DNA of 64,000 nt from Phyto melanocephala (Eukaryota > Arthropoda > Insecta > Diptera > Rhinophoridae). Below the pieces are notes generated by a model, which saw only the letters and a program-made list of their open reading frames with translations, did no database searches and was not told the origin of the DNA. The DNA lies in the NCBI GenBank assembly GCA_941918925.1, contig OW799236.1, positions 67,232,685-67,296,684 on the forward strand, in the 5' to 3' direction. Positions 22,285 to 34,890 of the stretch are shown here, one piece after another (within the stretch, counting starts at the first letter, position 1; each line of letters begins with the position of its first letter). A program made the translations under genes and the position numbers.

Positions 22285-23021
22285 AAAGGTGAATTCACCC
22301 ATTTGTTCTGAACAAAATTTTTTCCGGAGAATAAAATTTTTTACTGAGAGTTTTCTGCAGAACGATTCACCCATTTAAGAAAATTTGTCCGAAAAAACAA
22401 AGCTGCCATATAATATAAAAAAGCAAACAGTTGTACAAAGTGGCAGTGCCGCTAGCAAACTATGTAAATAAATACAAACTTAAATTATTTCATTAAAATA
22501 TATGTGAAGAAAAATGTTGGATAGAAGAAAACTAAAATTATTATTTTTAATTGAAGTGCATAAAGTCAATTTGTTTGCAAAAGAAATTTATAAAAAAAAA
22601 ATCGAAAATAAAATGAGTCGCAGTGAGAAATACCCTGTTTTAAATAATTATAATAATTAAGTATGCACTATTGCTCATGTCATACAAACATTCTCTTCCT
22701 GGTTTTTTTTTAATTCTTCTATTAATTTTTGAGCAATGTTTTCATTAAATTCCATTTTAATTGTTAGTTTTCGGCAAAAACAATTTTTGTATAATAAATG
22801 CACTGACACTGTGTGATGTGGCAAGCAAATTCAATTTTCATGTAAATATTGAAAAAAGTGGCATCCCAATTCAGTTTCTTCTGAACAAGAATTAAAATTA
22901 AACCAATTCAAGAAAAATCTTTCTGAACAAAATAATCTCTCTCTCTCTCAAAAGTAAAACATCAAACTCAATATAAAAAAAATTTGTTCTGAACTAAAAT
23001 TTTATGGGTGAATCCAGCTTA
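22285..23021. mobile_element. Putative MITE with GGTGAATTCACCCAT ends
   Basis: The left end reads TAAAGGTGAATTCACCCATT, then GTTCTGAACAAAATTTT. The right end, reverse strand, reads TTAAGCTGGATTCACCCATA, then TTCAGAACAAATTT. A second GATTCACCCATTTAAG motif lies at 22364. The interior has no coding similarity and includes a CT tract (22936-22951). Terminal repeats are imperfect and the target duplication is unclear (TA or TTA). Confidence 0.55.
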
Positions 23022-23374
23022 AAGAAAGACATGGTATTAAACACAACAGCGTACAACAGCTTGCCTAAGTTGCAATGACATGCTAAGACAGTATGTTTGA
23101 GTTGGCATAACATGTTATAACACCTTGTTTAAATTCGCATGGCATAGCAAAGCATGAAATCTTTGAAAATGACATTTTTACAGAAAATGTTGAATTGTGC
23201 AGGAGTCTACTAGAAGCTGAAAAAATTAATTTTAGTTTGTAAAATATTTGCCTATAACTTTACCGATTAAAGCCCTCTTTATCCTAGAGGCATATTATAT
23301 CTACAAATAGTAGCAAAGGTAGCTGTAAATTATTCTTTGGCTGAACAATTTTAAGTTAGGTGGTCAAAATATGG

Positions 23375-23785
23375 GAAAAAACAGAGACAGTCGTGTTTAT
23401 TTGCTCATATCTCAGAAAATTAGGAGCCGAATGTGCTGAATTTTAATAGCGATGCATTCCCGGATATTTCCAAAAGATTGATACCAGACGCAGATCTAAG
23501 AAACATATGGTTGCTTCTAAAAGTTGATTTCAACCATCATACGGACAGACAGACAAGGCTTAATCGACTCCTCTATTTAAAAGCTTCCAGAAAATATATA
23601 CTTTATGGGATCGGAAATAAAAATTGCAGAAATTACAAACGGAATGACAAAGCTATATATACCTTTGTGCACCACAGAACATATATACATACTTTATGGG
23701 GTCTAAAATGGATATTTTGATGTGTTACAAGCGGAATGATAAAAGTAATATACCCCCACATTTTTTTTGTGCTGGGTATAATTAA
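23375..23785 (+). repeat. Chimera: family A-II body with family B end
   Basis: From 23375 to 23677 the sequence follows A-II (TTGCTCATATCTCAGAAAAT, GATATTTCCAAAAGATTGAT, CTTCTAAAAGTTGATTTCAA, core, TTTGTGCACCACAG). At 23678 it switches to a B terminus: CATACTTTATGGGGTCTAAA, GATATTTTGATGTGTTACAA and TACCCCCACA...GTGCTGGGTATAA. The A hairpin is truncated at the junction, so two cores lie in tandem. Confidence 0.7.
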
Positions 23786-24108
23786 AATTTTTTCCTTATT
23801 AAGATTTTTATTTCGACACATTAAGGCTTTTCTACAAAAACGTTTGACACCACTAATTGTTATATTAGAATTTAACATAGTCAGTACAATTAAATTATGA
23901 TTGTTGCAATAAATATTCTATAACGACTTAAGAAACCATTCGATTGGCAATTAATTTTATTGTCTGTTTGCTGGATATATGTTCAAATGTCCAAAAAATA
24001 TTATTTAGAATAATTTTAAATTTATTTATAATAAAAAACTTTATTCTAGATCAATTTCATTTATAAACAAATTTTTGACAATATATGAATGTCTTTTTCA
24101 AAGAGTTT

Positions 24109-24625
24109 ATTATACCATTAACCTGTGGTGCACAAGGGTATATATATGTAGCTTTGTCATTCCGTTTGTAATTTCTACATTTTTCATTTCCGACCCCATA
24201 AAATATATATTTTCTAAAAGCTTATGAATAGAAGAATCGATTAAGCCCAGACCGTCCGTCCGTCTGCCCGTGTGTTGGTTGAAATCAACTTTTAGAAGCA
24301 ACTAAATATTCCTGAGATCTGTATATGGTATCAATCTCTTGGAAATATCCGGGAATTAATCGCTATTGAAATTCAGCACAATCGCCCGATAACTTTCTGA
24401 GATATGAGCAAAAAACCACGATCACCTCGTTTTTTTCACAATTACAACAACAACATGCATATATACTGGTTAGAGTAAACGTGGCATCGAATCCCAGCTG
24501 AGCCAAAAAAAAATTTTTTATTTTATATATTACTTATATTTTTTTATATATTAATTTTTTTAAAAATTTTCTTAAAAAATTTTTTTTTTATTAAACTTTA
24601 AGCTTTAGTTTATTTTTTTTTTTGG
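24109..24625 (-). repeat. Family A-II copy A5
   Basis: On the minus strand an A-rich interior is followed by GGCTCAGCTGGGATTCGATG, TTGTTGTTGT, the A-II body, the GTCY tract (CCAGACCGTCCGTCCGTCTG on the plus strand), the core and a GTGCACCACAGGTTAATGG hairpin end. The TTCGGC palindrome end is missing. Interior orientation is as in A1, opposite to A2. Confidence 0.8.
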
Positions 24626-26302
24626 CTGAAGTTTTCAATCTTCTTTCTTATTTAATCAGAATTATCAAGGCAACAAATTAGATATTCTTAAAATATGTTG
24701 ACAAAACTGCTCATAAGTATTTCTATTAGTAAATAAAATAAATAGGATTTTCTTGCCTGTATATCTTCACTGCAAATTTGGAAAGTCGTGTTATTATTAA
24801 CCGTCAAGACAAAACTTGACTATATTTAACTGAAATTATCATTGAGTAGTAAAATATTAGACAGTTTTTTGAATTTAGACTTATCATCTTTCTACTTTGT
24901 CAGTCAAAGCTAGTCATTTGAACTAAACGTGGTGCAAGCAACTCGCTACCCAAACCCAAATTCTAAACACTAAAACAAAATAAAAATTTGCAGTTTCGGT
25001 TTAGATTTTCTAAATATTTTCGGAAAATGTATATATTAAATCGAATCATGTCTGCGAGATAGCACTGAAACTAAAAGTGAGACGGACTTAATTTTAAAAT
25101 ATTTTTCAGTTACTTTAATTCTAAAATTGAGCAGCTGAACTTAAAAGTTTTAAACCGATAACTAACATGGACACTTATAGAAAGAAAGAAAGAATGACAA
25201 TGAGAAATTGGAAACCCTTTAAAAGTAATTCTTCAAGCACATACATACAAATAAACTTCTCATCCGATTTGTTTACGTTTAATCTATGGTCCAGTTTTCA
25301 GCGTTTTATAATGTCCATGAAAGACGACAACAGAAAAATGTAATTTGCAATAAAACTTTAACTTTAATTTAATATATTTTTTTTTTGGCTTAAAAATAAA
25401 TAAATAAAGTAAATATAACATATTCAAAAGTACCCTACCTACTACAGTACAGTTTATCAGAATGAAAGATTCAATAATGTAAGAAAAAGCACGAAAATGA
25501 AGAGGTACTTAAGCTCTGCATGGTGTTCTTTATATATTTTACTTTCAAACACACGCCTTGGTTGCAAAGTGGATAAATATTCAGTGTTTTTATTTCATTT
25601 CTTTATTTAATTTTTCTTTTATTGTAATTCTGTTGATATTTTCGTTAAAAAACTTTAAGATACGGCATGTTGTATGGTTTTTGAAGTGGTCTCAATGAAG
25701 AAAAAGTTCCACTTATTGCCTGGCATTTGTTTTGTTCTTGAATTAAACTGAATGAATGAATTGGTCGGTCGTTTGGTTGGTAGCTGGTTTTAAATTACAA
25801 CATTTTTTTTTGCTGTGTTCCTTATTTGCAAAGTTGTATCTCATAAAAAGATACATTTGTATCTACTATATACGCACAGGCATACATACATACTGGACTG
25901 GTACAAACAGAAATGAGAATTTATACTTTTGTTTCAACAACTGGTCGTAGTAATTTGAGGACGTGAGTATTTCGTTTTTTACTTGTTATAACATTTAATA
26001 CTTTTATATGTTGATGATGTTATTGTTTGTGTTGTTGCTGTCGTTGATATAGTATTTGCTGTTGTTTTTGTTGTTAATGATGATGACCAGAAGAGACAAT
26101 CAAATTTCATGTTGTCAATGACTTTTGTATGACACAAAATACAAGGAAAGAAATAAAATAAAAAGGTCAAATCATTTTAAGTATTTCCTTTCAGTCATTT
26201 TATGTATTGAACAAAATAATGGAATACAATACAATACAATTTAAAATCCAAAAAAAAAGACAAAAAAAAAACAAACGTAAATATCACGTATACTTACCAT
26301 CC
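24626..26302. other. Gene-free A/T-rich stretch
   Basis: No shared repeat or coding similarity was seen. A GTT-rich low-complexity tract lies at 26020-26085. Confidence 0.35.
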
Positions 26303-26338
26303 CCAAGCCACCCATTTGACTAACCATCGGATTTTAAG
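26303..26338 (-). other. Possible short exon 5' of a consensus splice donor
   Basis: On the minus strand GGTGGCTTGGGGATG is followed by GTAAGTATAC, a near-perfect 5' splice site. The preceding bases are unusually G-rich for this window and one frame reads MVSQMGGLGM up to the donor, with a stop three codons upstream of that ATG. There is no polypyrimidine acceptor or homology support. A chance donor is quite possible in 64 kb. Confidence 0.2.
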
Positions 26339-26543
26339 TAGATTTTGTAAATGTAAAAGTTTTTGAGTTAAGAATTTCCTGTTCATTACGGTTACAAAAT
26401 TCCATTTGTTTTTAGTTTCAGTTCTGTTCATTTGTTTCAAAATTAAGGCAGATGTACTGCTAACCACAATGTTAATTAAGATATTGAGAATTAAATTCAT
26501 TTAAAGTGACATAAGCACTAAAATCTATATATATAAAAGTGAA

Positions 26544-26548
<5 letters not shown>

Positions 26549-26579
<31 letters not shown>
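26549..26579 (+). repeat. (GT)n microsatellite inside the Helitron leader
   Basis: About 15 GT units follow AAACTCT. The same position in the reverse copy holds a shorter, interrupted CA tract (62170-62192), so the tract belongs to the element and varies in length. Confidence 0.9.
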
Positions 26580-26580
<1 letters not shown>

Positions 26581-26668
26581 GCTATAGACTCCGAAACTGT
26601 AAAACCGATCGGGCTCAAACTTTGGTAAGTTGTTGTACACATACCAGGGAGTGTTTATGGGTGGAAAA

Positions 26669-27310
26669 AAGTGGGCGGTGCCACGCCCATAAAAATTAGT
26701 TATCATTTTTAGCTACTTGCACTTGAACGATTTTTCTGAAACTTTGCACACATATCGAGCTGTCATGACTAAATAATTTCGTGATAAGAAAAGTGGGCGG
26801 GGCCACGCCCCTAAAAAAGTTTTAATTTTGAGGTACTTGCACTTGACCGATTTTTATGAAACCTTGCACACATACTAAGCTGTCACAACCATATAATTTC
26901 GTTACTAGAAAAGTGGGCAGGGCCACGCCCATAAAAAAAAGGTTATAATTTTGAGGTACTTGCACCAGACCGATTTTTCTGAAACTTTGCACACATATTG
27001 AGCTGTCATAGCTTAATAATTTTGTGATTAGAAAAGTGGGCAGTGCCACGCCCATAAAGAAAAGGTATCATTTTGAGGTACTTACACTGGACCGATTATT
27101 CTGAAACTTTCCACACATATTGAGCTGTTATGACTTTACAATTTCGTGACTAGAAAAGTGGGCAGGGCCACGCCCATAAAAACAATTATAATTTTGAGGT
27201 ACTTGCACTGGTCCGATTCTTCTGAAACTTTGCACACATATTGAGCTGTTACGACTTTACAATTTCGTGATTAGAAAAGTGGGCAATGCCACGCCCATAA
27301 AAAATTATAA
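26669..27310 (+). repeat. Six-unit, ~121-bp tandem array of GGGCG hairpins
   Basis: GTGGGC landmarks fall at 26671, 26793, 26913, 27036, 27158 and 27279, steps of 120-123 bases. Each unit contains GTGGGCGGTGCCACGCCCAT or a variant, which can fold (GGGCG...CGCCC). The unit also carries GAGGTACTTGCACTTGACCG, CTGAAACTTTGCACACATAT and GAGCTGTCATGACT phrases. Confidence 0.85.
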
Positions 27311-27404
27311 TTTTTAGGTTTTTGCACTTGATATTCAATTAAAATTCAGAATGCATTTTGATTCATTAAGGGGCGTAGCAACGCGCGCCGGGTTTGGCTA
27401 GTAT

Positions 27405-28310
27405 TGAATAAGAAAGAATAAGAAAAATCGGAAACATGAAATAAATACCTTCAATAACGAAAACGGCAAATATTCTTCGTTATTTTAATTATATACTGTG
27501 TTTGCTTTTATATTGAAATGAATTTGAATTAAAAAAAAAAATTCTCTGCAAAATGTTGTAATACTTGGTAATAGAATAATTCTATTTACAAAATTATTTG
27601 TTATTTACGTTTTAAGTATAAAGTTTTGAATGTAAGATTTTCATGATTTAGACAACTCGTGAGCGATGAAAAGTTCATCAATTTAACTTAATTATATACA
27701 TATTTATTATATAGTTTATGTTTTTAAGCCTGATAGAAGCAGTGATGTTACCTATTTATAGCCAATAGACGATAGGCATAAAATCGAAATGCGCTAGAAA
27801 GCGATAAAATTTTATTTTGCTTTTTTTATAATTCTGTGGGTTTCATGAGCAATCGCGTACATGCATTGTTGACGATTTTAAATTTTGAATGCCATAATTC
27901 TTGATTTCAAATGCACTTAACTTGGCTGAAAAAAATTTCTCAAATAAGATGAATCTGTTTCGATTTTTTTTCAATAATATATATTTTAATACAATAACAA
28001 CGTATCTTATATTTTTATATAAAATAAATTCAGCATTAATGCAGTATGTTGACGAATAAGAAATTATTTTAGTTTTTTATCAGAAAACATACAAGCACAT
28101 ACGTTGTTATTTCTGAACACATTTGAAAATTCTTATTTGATTATTTTTCAGTTTAATAGAGCTTATTATTACTTTTGTACAATTAAAATTTCCTTGGGTG
28201 GTTGCATTCTAACATTTTCGTTCACTGCGAATCATCTATGTATGTGGACATACGCTGTTATATCTGCCCAGATTTTTAGTCTCCGTCACCCTTTGTTTAT
28301 TTTGATCTAA
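27405..28310. other. A/T-rich stretch, nothing recognised
   Basis: No gene or repeat shared with the rest of the window was recognised. Confidence 0.35.
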
Positions 28311-29155
28311 TTTTTATACCCTTCACACAGTGAAAAAGGGTATATATAGGTTTGTCATTCCGTGTGAAATTTCTACAATTTTGATTTCCGACCTCATAAA
28401 GTATATATTTTCTGAAAGCTTATGAATAGGGGAGTCAATTAAGCCCTGTCAGTCTGTCCGTCTGTTCGTGTGTATGTTGAAATCAACTTTTTGAAGCCCC
28501 CAGACATCGCTTGGACCCGGGTGAGGTATTAAAAAATCAGAAATATTCGGGAGTAGATCGATATTGAAAATCAGAAATATCGGTACATAAACACCTGAGA
28601 TATGAGCAAAAACCCACGACCACCTCGATTTTTTTTTACAAAAACAATATTATAACAACAACATACATACATACAAACGTGTATACTGGTTGAGTAACCG
28701 TGGCATTGAATCCCAGCTGAGCCAAAAAAATTTTTTTTTTTTATTTTCTTAAAATTTTTTTTAAATTTTTTTTTTATTTTTTATTTAATATATTATTTAT
28801 ATTTTTATTTTTTTTTTAAATTTTTTTTTATATTTTTTTTTATTTTCTTTTTGTTTTATATTTATTTAATTATTTTTAAAAAAAATTTTTTTTTTTAAAT
28901 ATTTTAAAAATTTTTTTTTTTTAATTTTTTAATTTTTTTCTTAATTTTTATTTTTTTTTATTTTTTTTTACATACATACGTAAATTTATAATTTTACAAT
29001 GGAATGTTTTTATATATGTGTGTTTTTTATATGTTTGTACATACATACGTATTTCATATGGGATGAATGGTGATACAAACTACTGTTATTGCATGACTAC
29101 ACGTTGTGAAGGGTATATAAGATTCGGCACGGCCGAATATAGAGCTCTTACTTGT
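28311..29155 (-). repeat. Family A copy A6
   Basis: A complete A-I element on the minus strand: hairpin TACCCTTCACACAGTGAAAAAG, core, GTCY tract (CAGTCTGTCCGTCTGTTCG on plus), GGACCCGGGTGAGG, TTGTTGTTAT, CCCAGCTGAGCC, about 240 bp of T-rich sequence (28720-28970), and the terminal palindrome TTCGGCACGGCCGAA with ACTTGT. Confidence 0.85.
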
Positions 29156-29241
29156 TTTAAATAAGATTTTCCTGAAATTTTTATAAGAAAATTGTAAGAA
29201 ATTTACATGAATGATAAAAAAAAATTAAAAAGTTCAATATC

Positions 29242-30308
29242 TAACCCGTAGTGGTGTGGGGTTATATTCCTTTTGTCATTCCATTTGTAACAGATCGAAA
29301 TATCCATTTAAGACCCCATAAAGTATATATTTTCTGAGTCCTGGTATAATTTTTGGAATATCTATCCGTATGTTGAAAGACCGATAGCGCTCGAACCTGC
29401 GGGATAAAATTTTGCCAGAAAATTCCTTATACACAAGATATTTTCTTGGTATTGAAAATGGGCTAAATCTGTGTATTAGGAAAAGAGTTATAGCTCCTAA
29501 CGCAAGAGCAGGTAAAAAAAAACATGTCCTTCCAACATCGAATAAAATCCAATTGTGTTTAAACGCGTAGAGCCATAAAATTTCGAATTAAGACTTTTAA
29601 CTCTCTTCATAATATTCCAATTTAGCTCATATTAGGAATATGTACAAAACAAACCTTGTGTATAAGAAATATTCTGTCAAAATTGGAACCTCCCAAGATT
29701 TTCGGTTCGAGTTCAATCGTGCTTTCAAAATTCGGCATATTCAAAATTTAAAATGTAATAAAACTGACAAAATTATATGTACAATTCTGAAATTTTTAAA
29801 ACATTGCTTTTTCGTCAAAGGCTTTATACTAGCGGAAAATAAATGTGACACGCTCACCTCCCATATAACGCGTTATCTCAAATTAATATAATTTCTCTAT
29901 GAATAAAGATTTTGAAAGAATAAAGGACTCTATATTGAAATATCAAAGCTGAGTTCTTTAGCTGAAACTATGTTGACACGCCAAGTGGGTTCTAACTTTT
30001 CACGTAATCAAACATAAATGAAATTTGAAAATTCTCATAAAACCGACAGAATTAGAGGTATGATAATGAACTTTCGCTCATGTAGTCATTGAAATGCCAG
30101 AAAATAAAGGTAGCAGTCCCAATTTCGTTGCAAGACTAAATTTACAAAAATATTCTAATTTCAAATCGAAGTTACACAAAGAAAGTGATACATATTTTAG
30201 TATAAAGATATAATTCCATAGCGATTACTGTTAATAACAAAATAAGCCATAAAAGTACAAAACATTTGTGGTTGGTATAAAAAATTCGGCACAGCCGAAC
30301 ATTATTTT
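29242..30308 (-). repeat. Family B copy, mariner-free, fragmentary
   Basis: B landmarks are read on the minus strand: a decayed hairpin end (TAACCCGTAGTGGTGTGGGG), the core CCCCATAAAGTATATATTTT, TAGCCATAAAATTTCGAATT and CCTCCCATATAACGCGTTAT. The end is TTCGGCACAGCCGAA. Next to CTTTCTTTGTG it continues TAACTTCGATTTG with no mariner, a second empty site. The GTCY tract is reduced to ATCTATCCGTATGTTG. ORFs across it are accidental. Confidence 0.75.
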
Positions 30309-30434
30309 AAGAAAACCTATTATTTTTTAACTCACCTCAGAGATAATTTTATGAATTTAGCACGAGTAGAAATAAAAATACTTTCCTTTGGCATACTTAT
30401 AATATAAGTAAAGGTTTTTCAAACGTGAGGTTGC

Positions 30435-30555
30435 AAAAAATCAACAACAAATAGTCTAAAGGTGTCAAATCGCATGAAACTGTTGGCCAATTAACTTGTT
30501 CTCTACGAAAAATAAGGCGATTTTGAACTTTTCTATTAAAAGATCCTCTGTTTAA
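30435..30555 (-). pseudogene. Mariner transposase C-terminal fragment
   Basis: On the minus strand one frame reads EQVNWPTVSCDLTPLDYLLL, matching the mariner NWPPRSCDLTPLDYFLW block that holds the third catalytic Asp. Upstream another frame has LLIEKFK, resembling the preceding helix. Nothing else of the element is recognisable. Confidence 0.65.
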
Positions 30556-33387
30556 ATTTAAATAAGTTGACTTATTTTTTTATAATTCTTAACTATTCGT
30601 AAAAATGTTACATAATTTTCATAACATTACTTTTGAAGTAAATCACGCTAATCTAGCAAATCTTCAAAAATTAGAAAACTGGGAAACAGTACAAAAACAC
30701 ATATTTGATGTACTTCTTGCACATAAAATCGAACATTAAAAATTAAATTTTATAAAGTGCTTTCATCTTCTTCAGCCAATATTGAACCTAAGTTACTTTT
30801 ACACCTCATCGTTATACACTCTCGCCGATATGTTCTTTATATATTTGTACATATGTACTTTAAATGTCTATTTTCTACAGGATAAACTTTATTGTATTTG
30901 TATGAAATTTTGTTTTAATTAAAAGATGCTTTAAAAATTTGTCTACAGCCAATGTTTGAATAAAAGAAACTTCGAAAACTTATTTCTTCTCCACTGCATC
31001 CTGCTTTCAACATGTTTTTCTTGGTAGTGTATAAATATTAAAATTCTTTAGACATTTCTTTATTTTGTTGTAGATGTTTTTTTTTAGCTTTTTTCACTTA
31101 TTTTATATTTCAATTAAAAAACTTAATGTTTGTGTTGATTGCCAGAGGTGGTAAAGTGTAATTGGAAAAATTTATGTTTTTGGGAAAATAGGTTCAAGAT
31201 ATAAAAGTGGTGATAATAACTTAATTCAAACTAAAAAAAAATAATATAATATTTTTTGATGAAACCTTAAACAAATCTATATTTTGGAAACGCTTTTACA
31301 ATGTTTCGTTGTTTTATGTCTCTTTTGAAAATATAACGGTTCAAGTTACAACTGAATTGTGATATGAAAACTTAAATAAGAGGACTGAGTTATAACTGCC
31401 TTAATTGGATAGCAGATATAAAACGATATGTTATTTCAATAAGACGATAGCCTAGCTCTTGTAAAGGGTGTCTTACCAAAAATGCACTTTTCACGTATTT
31501 GTTGACACAGTTGTGCCTTTTTTTTTTTTTTTTTTTTTTTTGATTGTAAAGACTACGTTTTATATGGGGCTGCCACGGCTCTGATGACAGGCCATTACTT
31601 GTTCCAAAGCTTTCAGCAGCGTTTAATTTCGGATTTAAAGTTTTTTTTATTTGAATTTATTATTAAACCCGATATTTTACAAAACTCCAAAGAAAAAACT
31701 GCACGGCGTTTAATCGCATGATCTTGTTATAAGTGGATTGTTTAATCTAAGGTGTGGCAGATAGTACCTTTTCTTTTACAAATAGATTTTTCTTATTTAA
31801 AAACTTTAATGCCACAAATAGATTTTTGTATCTGAAGTTATTTTTATTTATTTGATATGAAATTTGGCGCTCTAACCACAACATTACGACGCCACCTCTG
31901 CACTAACATATAAATCGTCATCTTTAGTGTTAAATTAATGTCAGGGAGGCATCTTTGTAGATATGAATTTAAAAAAACTTTTAATATTTGATTTCTTTTC
32001 TGTGTTTTTGAACTTGCAATCTGTTCCTTCTACGCTGATACAAAATAATCAATAATTTCTCTTTTTTGCAATAATTAATCAAGTATCAAACACTAGGACA
32101 CACACATTTTTTATAGGTAATAATTAAAGTTTATGGTAATTCCATCTCTGCTAGAGATAAGATGTTAAACAGGTATTTCTATAGGCAAAGATGAATTTCG
32201 AGTACTCGTTGTACCTTCATAAAAAATTTAGTTTAAAAAAAATAGTACGAAGTAAACATATACAGAACAAAATATGATAAATATATTAAACAAAATTTAT
32301 AAGAATTTAATTTGATTTAACGTCTAAGTCTCCTTTGTGCAATCACATCGTCGACATTTATATATCAAATCTTTTTAAGAAATTCTAGATATTTTGATTA
32401 CAATTCTGCGTTTTTAGAATTACTTATTTTTAATTTTCCTATCAAGGTGTCAGTTTGAGTGGAATTTCTGTCATCTTTATAAAAAAACCAACTATACATG
32501 CTTTCTTTCCAGCAACAGAGAATTCAAAACTTTTTGAGTTTTTTTTATGTATTTTTGCCTTCTATTTTTAAATAAACAATCTGCAATAGTTAAGATCTAC
32601 AGATACCAAATTAAAGAAGATTGAAAAAAAGATGAAAAAAGTGCATTAGTGTCACTTATCTTAAATATAATTGAAGTTATATTTTAAGAGGAAAAAAACT
32701 AACGTTGTAATTAAAATGTCATTTTAATTCTTCAAATAAAAAACTTACGGTATGTTTTTTGAGGCAAAGTGAATAGAATGGAAATAATTATAATTAAGCT
32801 ACTAAGAATAAAATATATCTTTATGAAATTATTAGAACATTGGAAGGCAAATAGTCAAGAACGTATTATTGCAAATTCTAATAAAACTAAGGGTAAGTTT
32901 GAAGTCAGTTTAAATCTTAAATATTTCAAAATGTAATGAATATATAAACTAATGGCAAAATATTTATATACAATGATTATTAGTTCATTAGGGTTAGGCA
33001 AAAATGTCATAAATTTGAAACTGCAGTTTTAATTTAATATAAAAGAGAGCACGACTGTAAGCAGTTTTAGTAGATTAAATTACCGATACCAATCAAAGCA
33101 GAGAGAAAATGTTAAGCAAAGCCCAATCAAAACTCAAAAATTAAATTCCATGAATCAATTGTTCATCAAACTTTATAACTTATTAACCTAACTACAGGAC
33201 ATTAAATAACTTTGTGTTTTTTATGTGTCTTCCCCTTTTTTCATCCTTGGCGTGTTATTTCATACAATAGTCCCATGTGCGACAGATGAGTTCTCATCTC
33301 TGCTTGACCTGTTATTACTCTAATTAAACTACCAAGAGTTGGCTTTCTCAATTTCATTCTATTAAGGTTTGGGATTGCCAACAGTAT
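30556..33387. other. Gene-free A/T-rich stretch
   Basis: About 2.8 kb without recognised coding or shared repeats. It includes a T homopolymer of about 23 (31520-31542). Confidence 0.35.
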
Positions 33388-33701
33388 TGTTACATTTATT
33401 CCTTTTGTAAACGTTAGTTAATTTCCATTAAATATACCGGGATTTTTTTGTATTGCAAATGACAACACTTGAAAACAACGTTTAAAAAAGAATGTAGAGA
33501 TTTTATTAATTATGCAGTACTTTATTAATTACTTCACTTATTATTACACACTTTTATTACCACACTCAATCTGATATACACACTGCGAACTTTTTTGTTA
33601 TACTGATCCTGTCAGCTGTTCTGCTCGACTGTTTATAGTGACTGTGTCATCTAATAGTGATAATCTGTAATGTCCCACAAAGTTCCCGCACGTACACAAC
33701 A
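33388..33701 (-). mobile_element. Possible solo LTR (BEL/Pao-like), 314 bp
   Basis: Read on the minus strand it starts TGTTGTGTACGTGCGGGAAC and ends AAATGTAACA, i.e. TG...CA termini. It contains AATAAAAGTGTGTAATAATA in the middle, reminiscent of an R region with a polyadenylation signal. Base composition is less A/T-rich than the surroundings. The flanks GTAT and GTAC are only a near-match for a 4-bp duplication. No internal domain, primer-binding site or second LTR was found. Confidence 0.35.
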
Positions 33702-34890
33702 GTACATTCTGATAATTACCAGAGGTCATTATTTTAAAATGAGGTGGTTCGATGTTAGTGTTAAGTAATGTATATAAAAAAAAACTAATTCCTTAAGTAT
33801 GCCGCATATAATCACTGTGTTCACAAAGTGTTTTAAATTTTAATGTTCTAAAATAATAATATAAAAAATATGACTGTTGTGACAGACCCTTTATATCCAT
33901 GTGTGATATATCAAATCTTACTCGACGATTTGGCTAAATTTTTGATAACATATCTTTTTAATAGATATCGAAAATGCGGCTTACAAATATTACAGATTAG
34001 ATCTGTAGATTCTTAGCCTATCGCGCAGCTATCTGAATTGTTATGACAGCACAATAAAGATATTTTTTAGTAGTATTATTTTTAGATAATTTGTACTTGA
34101 AAAGCAACAACAATTATGTTAAACTATTGTAAAATCCTACCACATTATGACAATATAACATGTTAGGGACGTTGTGAATACAGTAAATATAATATTTCGG
34201 CTGTTATATGAAGGAAAATGTTAAACGCATAACAATGTAAATCAAACTAAATCTGTAACAGTATGTTTGTCAATTTTCAGATTATAAAATGAAGCTATTT
34301 TCTATCGTGTTGTTCGTCACCTGACCTATAAATTCATTTTTAATCACTTATGTTAGCCCGTTTTTCAAAGTGACTTAACTCAAAAAAGATTCCATTTTAA
34401 ATAACTTATCGGTCTTCAAAGTTTCTAATCATATTGTGTTCAGATCTTCACATAAGAGCTTATCTTATTCTTGCGATAAAAAATAAACCGAGATTCAACT
34501 TTTTGTTCCTCGAAGCCCTGATAGCTGATTGGCTGTTTAGTATTTATCCCCAGTTCCTAAAATCTAAGCCTAGAAGATATTACTGTGGTCTAAAAAGCGT
34601 AAGTATGACTTCTGGTATGCCAGTAAGTTGTTTGTGGTTTCAGTTTCTGCCAGAGAAACAGCAACATAATTTATATTTTCTTTATCTGCATATAATATAA
34701 ATATAGCAGAACAATAACGTCACGTGATCCTTTTCGACCCCCTTTAGTCCTAAGTGATTAAGAGGCTATCGATTGGTATCTCTTCTATCTCTTAGTTTCG
34801 CGCGCAACCTTCATATGCTTAAGATTAGAAAAACTATTTACCACTAAGGGCTGATGATTGTCGACAATCCTAATTGCACAGTCCTATATA
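33702..34890. other. Stretch without a recognised gene
   Basis: The ORF at 34434-34700 has no recognisable motif. A donor-like GTAAGTATG lies at 34600 without other exon support. Confidence 0.35.

Larger units (their letters stand above)
26524..27402 (+). mobile_element. Family C non-autonomous Helitron, 879 bp
   Basis: It starts TCTATATATATAAAAGTGAA and ends GGGTTTGGCTAG, with a GCGT-AGCA-ACGC stem about 16 bases before the CTAG. It is flanked by A (26523) and T (27403), the canonical Helitron A^T insertion with no target duplication. The interior is a leader with a GT microsatellite, then six units of about 121 bp. It has no Rep/helicase ORF; the ORF at 26822-27055 (−) merely follows the repeat units. 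A copy of nearly identical length lies in reverse orientation at 61341-62218. Confidence 0.85.

Noticed and set aside
29640..29891. 83-codon ORF over a family B copy
   Set aside because: It is a reading frame through non-coding DINE-like repeat; equivalent frames are closed in other copies.
34288..34323. Short secretory-looking start MKLFSIVLFVT after a splice-acceptor-like TTTGTCAATTTTCAG
   Set aside because: A stop follows after 11 codons with no GT donor before it, so no exon can be supported.
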